A stretch of DNA of 29,824 nt from Rhodobacter sp. (GCA_013824055.1 PNNE01000402.1:1-29824), one strand, 5' to 3'. Positions 16,260 to 24,360 are shown, numbered from the stretch's first letter. Made by a program: numbers and translations. Notes: generated from the sequence alone by a model not told the origin.

Positions 16260-18642
16260 TCAGGCGGCCAGGACCGAGACCGCTTCGCGGGTATCCCACT
16301 TCAGGCCCGGCAGATAGCGCGCCGCGACACGGCCCTCCTTCAGCGCAAAGAGGTGCAGCCAGCCGTTGTCGAAAAGCTGCCGGACGCCGTCATGCCTGCG
16401 CAGGATGTCGGTCATCGCCTCGATCGGCGCTTCGACCAGCACCGACAGCCGCAGCGGGTCATGCGCCGAGGCTTCGCCGTCGTGGATGGTCTGGATCGGC
16501 AGGCCGGGGCGCAAGAGGCCGCCGTTGCCTTCGACGACGCCGATCCCGGCGACGACATTGTGGATCAGCTTGTTGCCGCCGCCGAACAGCTGCGGCGCGA
16601 CGGTCGAGCCGTAGTACTGCAGACTGATCCAGGACGCGACGACGACGGGCGCGGTCAGGATCAGCTCCAGCGTGCCGAAGCCCTTGTCCGCCTGCCAGTC
16701 GTAGCAGTGCAGGAAGGCGCGGCCCTGCAGGTCGCGGCCCGCCGTCGCGCTGCGCGGGGCGGCGATGAAGGCGGCGCATCCGGCAAGGCCCCATTCGGGC
16801 CGCACCTCGGCCCAGTCTGCGGCGCGGCGGGCCAGGGTTGCTTGCCTGGCCCCCGGCAGCCGCAGGGCGCGCTCGGTCCGGGCCAGGGTGCCGGCGGCGG
16901 CCAGCCAGGCCTGGGCCTGGGCCAGGTCTGCCGCATGGTCCGGGGCGGCCGTGTCGCGGTAAAGCGTGACCTTGTCGGTCACCGTGTCATGCAGGCCCGC
17001 GACGAACAGCGTGTCTTCGGGCAGGCTCAGCCCCAGGGCGGGCAGGCCCGCGCGGGCTTCGGGGTCGTTCAGAAGGCTGCGAGCAGGCGGGACGACACTT
17101 CGCCCGTCTGGCCGCAGCAGGCGCCGCAGTGATAGGCGCTTTCGTGCGGGTTGTTCGTCACCTGCGCGCCGTGGCCGATCAGCAGCACCAGCCGGGCATG
17201 GCCCTGGGTCAGGCTCATCGCCCGCAGGACGGCGGCGGCGGTCTGCGCCTTGGCTTCTGCCGACAGCCCGCCTTCGATCCGCGGCAGCGGGCCGGGGGGC
17301 AGCCCCTCGCTTGCCAGGCCCAGGGCGTCCCGCACAAGCTTGCCGCCATAGGCCGGACCCGCCGCCTCCACGAAGGCAAAGGAGGACACCGCCGCCTGCC
17401 GGAACCGGCCCCAGGCGCGTCTGGCGCGGGCCTTGATGCGGGTCTCGGTTTCCTGCGCGTCGCTGCCGTGGCTGGTCGAGGTCAGCGCGGGGTTCAGCAG
17501 CGCGGGCAGATGGGCCTGAAGCTTGTCCGTCCCCTCGGGCCGGTGGGCGACCATCAGGCCAAAGAAGCCGGCAAAGCCCAGAGTCTGGATCTGGTCGCCC
17601 TGGCTCTCCAGCGCCCGGCGCAGCACTTCGGAGCGGACGTCGATGCAGAAGGCGGCCTGCAGGGCCGGGCGGCCAGAGCGCGTTGCCGGGCCCGAAAGCA
17701 GGGCGGCAAGCGAGCGCTGGTGCGCCCGTTCTGCCGCCTCCTGCAGGACGGCGTCCAGCGCCTGATCGGGGGTGGGAAGCAGGGGTGCCGCATGGGCGGC
17801 AACGGTGGCCTGCCAGTCGGACGCGATCGCCGGGTACCGGGCCAGCAGCGCCTCTTCCCAGACCAGCCGGATCGCCAGAAGGTCGGTCAGGCTCGCATCG
17901 GTGCCGCCCTGCAACTCGGCCTGCCACAGCAGCCAGCGCGCGTGCATCGGCCAGCCGCCAAGGTCGACGAGAAGCCGGTGGAACGCGGTTTCCGCCGCCG
18001 CCTCGGCTGTCAGGCCCAGCCGGCTCGCGGCGCGCAGGATCGCGCGCTCGGCGGTGTCGGGGGCCTGGGCGACATGGGCGCAGAAGCCGGTCAGCCCGGC
18101 GATCTCGGGGGTCAGGTCATGCGTCGCCCATTCCCTCCAGGCGGCATAGGCGCCATGCCCCGGCTTTGGCGTCCAGAGCGCCTGGCCCCGGTCGAAGTAG
18201 CCCCCGGCCCAAAGGCCGAAGCTGCGGTTGAGAACGGCGGGCCAGTCGGTTCCGGTCGCCCGGGCGGCAAGTTCCGCCACCGTGGGCAAGGCCTGCGGGG
18301 CAGGGGCGGGCGCCAGCATCCGGGTCTTCGCCCAGGCCAGGTCGCCCGGCTTGACCGGCGAGGGCGAGGCGATCAGCGCGGCGGCAAGGTCGTCATCGGT
18401 GATCTGGCCCGACGCGACCCGGCGGCAAGCTCGGCGCGCGGCTGGGTCAGGGCGATCCCCGCCACCCGTGCCAGCCGGGCCGAGGCCTGGGCCAGATCCT
18501 CGTGCGTCTGGCCGAGGAAGGGGTTCACCGCCACGGTCGCGTCCAGCGGGAAGGCCGGCGGGATGGCGCGGGCGGCGGCCTCGGCAGCCTTCAGAAGATC
18601 CGAGGCAAGCGCCGGGGCGATCTGACTGTGCTTGAGGAACAT
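16260..18642 (-). pseudogene. dabA: DabA inorganic-carbon uptake subunit (DUF2309), two frameshifts
   Basis: Cytoplasmic zinc-binding, beta-carbonic-anhydrase-like subunit of the DAB energy-coupled CO2/bicarbonate accumulation system. Coding continues in three successive frames. Residues from VAVNPFLGQTHEDLAQA sit in the first frame up to about 18418. The middle frame holds the zinc-site regions FCIDVRSE and IGHGAQVTNNPHES...HCGACCGQ. The last frame runs from RSLLNDPEARAG to the C-terminus. Joined, the product would be about 795 aa, a normal size. Each junction needs one added base, at the CCC run 18418-18420 and at GG 17075-17076 (plus strand). Flanking protein sequence looks conserved and uncorrupted, so either assembly errors or very recent mutations. 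The start at 18642 (second Met) is preferred: GGAG lies 6 bases upstream; ATG 18654 is the alternative. Confidence 0.85.
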
Positions 18643-18658
18643 CGGGGTCTCCATCGGA

Positions 18659-18700
18659 TCAGGATTGCTTGGGTCAGGATTGCTTGGGTCAGGATTTGGG
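18659..18700. repeat. 15-bp tandem repeat at the dabB-dabA junction
   Basis: Unit TCAGGATTGCTTGGG at 18659-18673 and 18674-18688, then a degenerate third copy beginning at 18689. Read on the minus strand, each unit carries a TGA in the same phase; the first of these (18691-18689) is the dabB stop codon. The spacer between dabB and dabA is therefore built from duplicated copies of the end of dabB, consistent with replication slippage. Confidence 0.85.
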
Positions 18701-20248
18701 GGCGGACCGGAAGCCGCCGATCAGGCGGTCCAGCAGCGCGTTGAGGTAAAGGCCGTTCGCCAGGTGCACCCGCAGCCCGGCGGTCGAGGGGTGGTGCGCC
18801 CAGAGCGGAAAGAGCGCCTGCGCAAAGGCGACCAGCCCGAAGGACAGGACCGCCAGCACGATCAGCGCCCATTCCAGCGGCCCGGCGACCGGAACGGCGG
18901 GCAGCGAGGGCCCCCAGATGGCCAGAGCCAGAACCTGGAAGGTGAAGTAGGCCAGCGCGGCGCCCAGCGACGCGGCGACCGTGCGGCGGGTCAGCGCTCC
19001 GGGTGCGGTGTCGGCCATGCCTTGCGCGATCAGGTAGGAGACACCGAAGATGAGGATGGTGCCAAGCGCCAGCGCCTGCGGGGATTTTTCGCCCACCAGC
19101 GCCGAGAAGCCGGCGGCGACGGCCATGTACAGCAGCAGCGCCAGCGCGAAGGAGCGGGCCACTGCCCCAAGGCCGGGAGCCGCCACCGGACCGGGCTTGG
19201 GCAGGGAATTGACCGCCCGCACCGCTCCGCCCGAGGACAGGAAGGCATGCGCCTTGTACAGCGAGTGGGCGACGATGTGCAAAAGCGCCAGCGCCCAGAG
19301 GCCAAGCCCGCATTGCAGAAGCATGAAGCCCATCTGCGCCACCGTGGACCAGGCCAGCGCCGTCTTGACCGCGCTTTGCGTCAGCATGACCAGCGCGCCG
19401 AAGACCGCCGTGAAGCCTCCGATCATGACCAGAGCCGCCATCGCGCCCGCGCTGTGCTGCACAAGGCCCGCGACCGTCAGCAGAAGCACCCCACCCGAGT
19501 TGATGATGCCCGCGTGCAGCAGCGCCGAGACGGGGGTCGGGGCCTCCATCACCTCGGTCAGCCAGCCGTGCAGCGGGAAAGTGGCTGTCTTGAGCGCGGC
19601 GGACAGCACCAGAAGTGCGACGGCAAGTTGCGCCAGACCGGGCAGGGTCAGACCGGGCAGGGTCGGGGCAGCGGTCAGTGCCGCGATGTCCACGGTGCCA
19701 AGGCTGTGCCACAAGAGGACCGAGGCCCCGATCAGCGCCACGTCGCCGGCGCCCCAGACCCGGATGAACTTGCCGGCTGCCCGCTGCGCTTCGGGCCGGT
19801 CGGGGTAGAACAGCAAGAGCTGCCGCAGGATCAGCCCCGTCGCCACGAAGGACAGCACCAGGACCGGCAGGCTGGCAGCCTGGACCAGCATCAGGACCGC
19901 TGCGACAGCGGCCAGCGTCAGGCCGTGGAACCGACCCTCGCGCGCCTCGCCGTCCAGGTAGCGGCGCGAATAGCGGGTGACGACCCAGCCGACGAAGGCC
20001 ACAAGCAGCGCAAGCGTCACGCTGATGGCATCCAGCCGCACCAGCGCCAGACCGCCAAGGGACAGGACCTGCGGGCCGGACAGCCAGAGCTGGACCAGAC
20101 CGGCAAGCCCGAGTGCCAGGGCGACAAGCGCGGCCAGCTCGGCGACACGTGGCAGGCGGCCGGGGCGACGACCGGGATGCAGGACGAAGGGAACTGCGGC
20201 GGCCAGCAGGACAAGCGGCGCGAGCGCGATCAGGGGAAGGGACAGCAT
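18689..20248 (-). CDS. dabB: DabB membrane subunit, NuoL/Mrp-type proton-coupled transporter
   Basis: A 519-aa polytopic inner-membrane protein of the proton-translocating NADH dehydrogenase subunit 5/MrpA family, the partner of DabA. The characteristic TRYSRRYLDGEAREGRF region is near residue 100, followed by HGWLTEVMEAPTPVSALLHAG and KTALAWSTVAQMGFM, the conserved antiporter-helix segments with their Lys/Glu/His residues. The ATG at 20248 is chosen because GGAG lies 8 bases upstream and the first TM helix follows at once; a TTG at 20293 would add 15 polar residues. Family role: coupling the proton or cation gradient to DabA-catalysed CO2 hydration so that bicarbonate accumulates. It precedes dabA in a two-gene operon divergent from the LysR gene. 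Confidence 0.88.
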   Translation of the reverse strand: MLSLPLIALAPLVLLAAAVPFVLHPGRRPGRLPRVAELAALVALALGLAGLVQLWLSGPQVLSLGGLALVRLDAISVTLALLVAFVGWVVTRYSRRYLDGEAREGRFHGLTLAAVAAVLMLVQAASLPVLVLSFVATGLILRQLLLFYPDRPEAQRAAGKFIRVWGAGDVALIGASVLLWHSLGTVDIAALTAAPTLPGLTLPGLAQLAVALLVLSAALKTATFPLHGWLTEVMEAPTPVSALLHAGIINSGGVLLLTVAGLVQHSAGAMAALVMIGGFTAVFGALVMLTQSAVKTALAWSTVAQMGFMLLQCGLGLWALALLHIVAHSLYKAHAFLSSGGAVRAVNSLPKPGPVAAPGLGAVARSFALALLLYMAVAAGFSALVGEKSPQALALGTILIFGVSYLIAQGMADTAPGALTRRTVAASLGAALAYFTFQVLALAIWGPSLPAVPVAGPLEWALIVLAVLSFGLVAFAQALFPLWAHHPSTAGLRVHLANGLYLNALLDRLIGGFRSAPKS

Positions 20249-20286
20249 GACAAGCTCCGTGACGGGATCTGCCGCGGGTGTAGTCC

Positions 20287-20326
20287 TTGCCAAGATTTCA
20301 GAAAATTATATATATTACGCGAAATC
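20287..20326. promoter_or_regulatory. Divergent dabB / LysR promoter-operator
   Basis: A strikingly AT-rich island. Minus strand: a perfect TATAAT (20310 down to 20305) but a poor -35, as expected for an activator-dependent dab promoter. Plus strand: TTGCCA (20287-20292), 18 bp, TATATT (20311-20316) for the regulator. Inverted repeat GATTTC (20294-20299) and GAAATC (20321-20326) encloses both -10 boxes, and TTTC-A-GAAA is nested near 20296-20304. These are candidate LysR contact sites. Confidence 0.45.
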
Positions 20327-20344
20327 ATTCTATCGGGTGGAACA

Positions 20345-21214
20345 ATGTCCCAGTTGAACCTTCACCATCTGCGCCTGTTCCGGGCGGTCGCCAGCGATGG
20401 CACCCTGACTGGGGCCGCCCGGACCCTGAACCTGTCGCAATCGGCGTTGTCCACCCAGATCAAGGCCTTGGGGGAATCGCTTGGCCAGGAGCTGTTCGAA
20501 CGCCGGGGCAGGGGGCTGGCCCTGACCGAGGCCGGGCGCATCGCACTCGATCACGCCGACGCGATCTTCCGCACCGCCGACGACCTGACCGCCACCTTGC
20601 GCGAAACCGGACGGGCGCGCCGCGCCTTGCGGGTGGGCGCGCTGGCCACGCTGTCCCGCAACTTCCAGATGCAGTTCCTGCGGCCGCTGATCGCGCGGAC
20701 CGATGTCGAGGTGGTGCTGCGCTCCGGCTCGCTGGAAGAGCTGCTGCGCGGCCTGGAAGCGCTGGCGCTGGACGTGATCCTGACCAATGTCGCGCCGGCG
20801 CGGGACGCGACGACGCATTGGCTGGTGCACCGGCTGGACGACCAGCCGGTCAGCCTGATCGGCACTCCGGCCCGGGTCGGGACCTCGGCATCGCTGCGCG
20901 ATCTGCTGGCCACCCAGCCCCTGATCGTGCCGACGCGGGAAACCGCCCTGCGCGCGGCCTTCGATGCTCTGGTCGCGCGGATGCAGGTGACGCCGGTCCA
21001 TGCCGCCGAGGTTGACGACATGGCGATGATCCGGCTTCTGGCGCGCGCCGACGCGGGGCTGGCGGTGATCCCCGCGATCGTGGTGCGCGACGAGCTGCAG
21101 TCCGGCGCCCTGGTCGAGGCCAGCCGGTTGGACGGCATCGGCGAGACCTTCTTTGCCGTGACCCGGGAACGGCGGTTCCCCAATCCGCTCCTGGCGGATG
21201 TCCTGCCGGGATAG
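20345..21214 (+). CDS. LysR-family transcriptional regulator (NhaR-like), probable regulator of dabBA
   Basis: A 289-aa LysR protein. N-terminal winged helix-turn-helix at residues 1-62 (NLHHLRLFRAVASDGTLTGA followed by LNLSQSALSTQIKALGE), then a linker helix and a periplasmic-binding-like effector domain (about 90-280). The N-terminus with LFERRGRGLALTEAGR resembles NhaR, the cation-responsive LysR group, more than CbbR. The ATG at 20345 follows GGGTGG; no upstream in-frame start gives a better fit. Divergent arrangement and the shared AT-rich promoter island make dabBA its likely target. The effector (Na+, CO2/bicarbonate-related metabolite or other) is not visible. A short hairpin with four Ts follows at 21282. 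Confidence 0.87.
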   Translation: MSQLNLHHLRLFRAVASDGTLTGAARTLNLSQSALSTQIKALGESLGQELFERRGRGLALTEAGRIALDHADAIFRTADDLTATLRETGRARRALRVGALATLSRNFQMQFLRPLIARTDVEVVLRSGSLEELLRGLEALALDVILTNVAPARDATTHWLVHRLDDQPVSLIGTPARVGTSASLRDLLATQPLIVPTRETALRAAFDALVARMQVTPVHAAEVDDMAMIRLLARADAGLAVIPAIVVRDELQSGALVEASRLDGIGETFFAVTRERRFPNPLLADVLPG

Positions 21215-21281
21215 GCCACGCAGGATGCCCGGGTGGCGGCTTCATCGCTTGATGTCGACCAGCACCGCTCAGGGCCGAGAC

Positions 21282-21300
21282 CAGTCCACCGGACTGTTTT
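21282..21300 (+). terminator. Short rho-independent terminator after the LysR gene
   Basis: CAGTCC-ACC-GGACTG (21282-21296) followed by TTTT. A 6-bp stem with a 3-base loop and a short T-run, about 68 bp after the LysR stop and well before the next promoter. Modest strength at best. Confidence 0.45.
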
Positions 21301-21433
21301 CCGGGCACCTTTCAGCCGCCATTGTCAGGCAGGTCCGGATCGCGGCGGCGCGAAATGCACGGACCGGCAACTGCCGAGTGACGTCACGCGGCCCGCCTGG
21401 CAATCGGACCCGGTGCAGCCGCGTGCGTCAGGC

Positions 21434-21462
21434 TTGAGAAGTTTGCAGGCAAAACGTAAAGT
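21434..21462 (+). promoter_or_regulatory. Sigma-70-like promoter of the hupR-like gene
   Basis: TTGAGA (21434-21439), exactly 17 bp, TAAAGT (21457-21462). Transcription would begin near 21469, giving a short leader before the ribosome-binding site GGGGGAG (21481-21487). An 8-bp palindrome, TGACGTCA (21379-21386), lies 48 bp upstream of the -35 box; its role is unknown. Nothing else stands out in the 279-bp gap from 21215. Confidence 0.45.
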
Positions 21463-21493
21463 TGCTTGGCAGTCGAGCGAGGGGGAGCGCAGT

Positions 21494-22945
21494 TTGGCCA
21501 GCTTTCAGACGGTCCTGGTAAAATCGACCGACCCTGCCGTCCTTGAAGCCGTCTCGCGCGCCCTGAGCGAGGCGGACGGATACCGCCTCATCTACGCAGA
21601 GGACGACAGGACCGCGATCCGCAGGCTGGAAGAGGTCAATGTGAACCTCTTCCTCTATGATTGCGGTGACGAAGTGGCCCAGGACGAAAGCGCGCTGCTG
21701 CGGTCCAGGCTGGCGCATACCAATTGCACGCGCATCCTGCTGCTGGACCCCGACAGGGTCAGGTCCGGCCATGAGCTGGCGAACCGGACCGCGTCCTACC
21801 TGTTCCTGTTCAAGCCGATCGAGGCGATGCAGCTGGGTCTGGTCGCCAAGCGGGCGCTGGAACAGGCGGAACTGTCGCGGCGCCACCGGATCCTGAGCCG
21901 GGAGCTGAAGCTTTCGCTGGATGACGACATCTTTCAGGGCACGCAGGAAGGCTTTGTCCAGGGCGGCTATTCGCAGTTCGAGCGTCTGGTCTACGTCAGC
22001 CCGAAAATGGCAGAGATCGTTGCCGAGGCGCAGATGGCGGCCAAGACCAACATGCCGGTCCTGATCCAGGGCGACACCGGCACCGGCAAGGAACTCTTGG
22101 CCCGCGCGATCCATTTCAACTCGCCACGGCGCAAGGCGGCGATGCTGGTGCAGAACTGCGGCGGCATCGCCGAGAACGTGCTGCATTCGGAACTGTTCGG
22201 CCATGTCCGGGGCGCGTTTCCGGGTGCCATCTCGGACCGGCTGGGGCTGTTCCGTGCGGCAGACGGCGGGACGATCCTCTTGGACGAGGTGTCCGACATC
22301 TCGCCGCAGTTCCAGATCGCGCTCTTGCGTTTTCTGCAGGAAGGCGAGGTGAAACCGCTGGGGTCGGACACCATGCTGCATTCGGATGTGCGCATCATCG
22401 CGGCGTCGAACAAGCCGCTGGAGCGGCTGGTGGAAAAGGGCAGTTTCCGGCGCGATCTTTACTACCGGCTGCGCGGGTTCCAGTTGAACGTGCCGTCGCT
22501 GGCCGAGCGGCCCGAGGATATTCCCGTCCTGACCCGCTTCTTTGTCGAGAAATATGCCGGTGTCGTGGGCCGGCGGGTGCTGGGCATCACGGCGGACGCG
22601 CTGCAACGGCTGGAGGCCTATCCCTTCCCCGGCAATGTGCGGGAACTGGAAACCGAGGTGCAGCGGATGGTCGCGGTGGCCGAACAGGGCGGCTACATCG
22701 CCTTCCGGCACCTGTCCGACAAGATTTCCAGAACCCCTGTCAATGACCGGGGCCAGTTGCCATCGCTGGTCGCGGGCGGCAGCCTGAAGGACATCGTCGA
22801 GCAGGTCGAGCGGTCGGTGGTCGAGCGGGCGCTTGACCGCAACCAGTGGAACCAGAGCAAGGTGGCCGCCGATCTGGGCCTGTCGCGCGTGGGCCTTGCC
22901 AACAAGATCAAGCGCTATGACATCCAGCGGGAAAGGCGGGCATGA
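21494..22945 (+). CDS. hupR: HupR-like NtrC-family response regulator with degenerate receiver and GAFPGA loop
   Basis: A 483-aa regulator with receiver, AAA+ and Fis-type HTH domains, the class that activates uptake-hydrogenase genes. The TTG start at 21494 is chosen for GGGGGAG seven bases upstream and because the receiver begins at residue 5. Receiver: candidate phospho-site D56 and K107 remain, but the Mg-binding acidic pair is K10-S11, and the usual Thr/Ser lies in LLLDPD. AAA+: Walker A GDTGTGKE (193-200), Walker B GGTILLDEV (258-266), RRDLYYRL near 319. The sigma-54 contact loop reads GAFPGA (240-245), Pro in place of the essential Thr. HTH about 453-475. R. capsulatus HupR is known to use sigma-70, and the changed loop fits that. 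No HupT-like kinase gene is visible in the window. Confidence 0.85.
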   Translation: MASFQTVLVKSTDPAVLEAVSRALSEADGYRLIYAEDDRTAIRRLEEVNVNLFLYDCGDEVAQDESALLRSRLAHTNCTRILLLDPDRVRSGHELANRTASYLFLFKPIEAMQLGLVAKRALEQAELSRRHRILSRELKLSLDDDIFQGTQEGFVQGGYSQFERLVYVSPKMAEIVAEAQMAAKTNMPVLIQGDTGTGKELLARAIHFNSPRRKAAMLVQNCGGIAENVLHSELFGHVRGAFPGAISDRLGLFRAADGGTILLDEVSDISPQFQIALLRFLQEGEVKPLGSDTMLHSDVRIIAASNKPLERLVEKGSFRRDLYYRLRGFQLNVPSLAERPEDIPVLTRFFVEKYAGVVGRRVLGITADALQRLEAYPFPGNVRELETEVQRMVAVAEQGGYIAFRHLSDKISRTPVNDRGQLPSLVAGGSLKDIVEQVERSVVERALDRNQWNQSKVAADLGLSRVGLANKIKRYDIQRERRA

Positions 22946-23181
22946 CCGAAAGCGACAAATCAAATGATCCCGGCAAGGCCGCAGTGCTTGCCTTCCCCGG
23001 ACCGGGCAGGCGCTGGCCCCGATCTTCCGGTCCGGTCCGCGATCTGGGCCTGACCCCGCTGTCCAAGGCGCTCGGGCCGGTGCCGGTCAGTGCCAGGGGG
23101 CACTGGTGCGACCGGTGCCGCGGGGTCTGGTTCAGCCATTTCGGCGAGGCGCGCTGCCCGGTCTGCGGCGGGCGCTGCTGA
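22942..23181 (+). CDS. 79-aa protein with C-terminal zinc-ribbon-like cysteines, unknown function
   Basis: A small soluble protein translationally coupled to the hupR-like gene (ATGA overlap). The N-terminal 50 residues are low-complexity and Pro/Gly-rich. The C-terminal third carries C56-x2-C59 (HWCDRCRGVWF) and C72-x2-C75-x3-C79 at the extreme end (RCPVCGGRC), arranged like a zinc ribbon or small metal-binding knuckle. I do not recognise the family. Position between regulator and hydrogenase subunits suggests a role in hydrogenase regulation or metal/cluster assembly; this is inference only. Reading-frame length, coupling and codon use support a real gene. Confidence 0.6.
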   Translation: MTESDKSNDPGKAAVLAFPGPGRRWPRSSGPVRDLGLTPLSKALGPVPVSARGHWCDRCRGVWFSHFGEARCPVCGGRC

Positions 23182-23200
23182 CCCTCCGAGGCAAGCCTGC

Positions 23201-23224
23201 TGCAAACCAAGTTTTCAGTTTGCA
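23201..23224 (+). promoter_or_regulatory. Palindrome upstream of the hydrogenase operon, candidate HupR-type operator
   Basis: TGCAAAC (23201-23207), 10-bp spacer, GTTTGCA (23218-23224): perfect 7-bp arms, about 175 bp before the small-subunit ATG. HupR of R. capsulatus is reported to bind a CAA/TTG-containing dyad some 150 bp upstream of its hup promoter, so distance and bases fit. No T-run follows, so it is not a terminator for the upstream gene. The remaining leader to 23397 shows only GATTAT (23263-23268) as a weak -10 candidate and a 5-bp hairpin at 23271-23286. Confidence 0.45.
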
Positions 23225-23397
23225 CATTGTTGCAGTTATTCATGCCGGCGGCGGCGCAGGTTGATTATGCGCCGACCGAAATCGGCAGTAGCGTAAGCCA
23301 AGGATCGGCCCGGCGACAAGGGCTGACCGGATTGGGCTGACCGCATCGCTACCCGTGGCTGGAGGGCCAAGGCAGCTTAACGAAAGGGAGGAACGAC

Positions 23398-24360
23398 ATG
23401 GCCAATCTGCTTTGGCTGCAAGGTGGCGCGTGCTCGGGGAACACGATGTCGTTCCTCAACGCCGAGGAACCGAGCGCCTGCGATCTGGTGACCGATTTCG
23501 GGATCAACATCCTGTGGCAACCGTCGCTCGGGCTGGAACTTGGCGACAACGTCAAGACCATCCTGCAGAAATGCATCTCGGGCGAGATCAAGCTGGATAT
23601 CTTCGTGTTCGAGGGCACCGTCGTCAACGCCCCGAACGGCACCGGCGAGTGGAACCGCTTCTGCGGCCGCCCGATGAAGGACTGGGTCAAGGAATTGTCG
23701 GACGCGGCCGATTTCGTCGTGGCGATCGGCGACTGCGCCACCTATGGCGGCATCCCGGCGATGGCGCCGAACCCGTCGGAAAGCGTCGGCCTGCAGTTTC
23801 TCAAGCGCGCCAAGGGCGGCTCGCTCGGCGCGGGCTTCAAGTCCAGGTCGGGCCTGCCGGTCATCAACATTCCCGGCTGCCCGGCGCATCCCGACTGGGT
23901 GACGCAGATCCTGGTGGCCATCGCCACCGGACGCGCCGGCGATCTGACCCTGGACGAGTTTCACCGGCCAAAGACGTTCTTTTCGTCCTTTACCCAGACC
24001 GGCTGCACCCGGAACATGCACTTCGCCTACAAGGTCTCGACCACGGCCTTCGGGCAGCGGAAGGGCTGTCTTTTCTACGACCTTGGTTGCCGCGGCCCGA
24101 TGACGCACAGCCCCTGCAACCGGATTCTCTGGAACCGCCACTCGTCGAAGACCCGGGCCGGCATGCCATGCCTTGGCTGCACCGAACCCGAGTTCCCCTT
24201 CTTCGATCTGAACCCCGGCACCGTCTTCAAGACCCAGACGGTGATGGGTGTGCCCAAGGACATGCCGACCGGCGTGGACAAGGTCGGCTACATCAAGCTG
24301 ACCGCCGCCGCCAAGGGCATGTCCCCGAAATGGGCCGAAGAAGACATCTTCGTCGTTTGA
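23398..24360 (+). CDS. hupS: [NiFe]-hydrogenase small subunit, group 2a (cyanobacterial HupS / mycobacterial HucS type)
   Basis: A 320-aa Fe-S electron-transfer subunit. It begins directly with NLLWLQGGACSGNTMSFLN: no Tat twin-Arg signal and no C-terminal anchor, so the enzyme is cytoplasmic or attached to the inner face of the membrane. The likely cluster-ligand Cys lie in GACSGN (C12), IGDCATYGG, NIPGCPAHPDW, TQTGCTRN, KGCLFYDLGC, HSPCNRILW and GMPCLGC. The proximal motif is CxxN (C12, N15) instead of CxxC. The overall sequence is strikingly like cyanobacterial HupS. In mycobacterial Huc, the characterised group 2a enzyme, the small subunit is reported to carry three [3Fe-4S] clusters; the CxxN here is compatible with that. 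Strong ribosome-binding site GGGAGG. Followed 22 bp later by the large subunit. Confidence 0.93.
   Translation: MANLLWLQGGACSGNTMSFLNAEEPSACDLVTDFGINILWQPSLGLELGDNVKTILQKCISGEIKLDIFVFEGTVVNAPNGTGEWNRFCGRPMKDWVKELSDAADFVVAIGDCATYGGIPAMAPNPSESVGLQFLKRAKGGSLGAGFKSRSGLPVINIPGCPAHPDWVTQILVAIATGRAGDLTLDEFHRPKTFFSSFTQTGCTRNMHFAYKVSTTAFGQRKGCLFYDLGCRGPMTHSPCNRILWNRHSSKTRAGMPCLGCTEPEFPFFDLNPGTVFKTQTVMGVPKDMPTGVDKVGYIKLTAAAKGMSPKWAEEDIFVV

Noticed and set aside
20249..20293. TTG at 20293 as the dabB start
   Set aside because: It would add 15 polar residues before the first TM helix and lie inside the AT-rich promoter; ATG 20248 has GGAG at proper spacing.
23219..23235. Sigma-54-like element (TTGCAC then TTGCA) upstream of hupS
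   Set aside because: The spacing between the -24-like and -12-like blocks is one base short and the essential GG is TG. It also overlaps the palindrome, and the local activator has lost the sigma-54 contact Thr.
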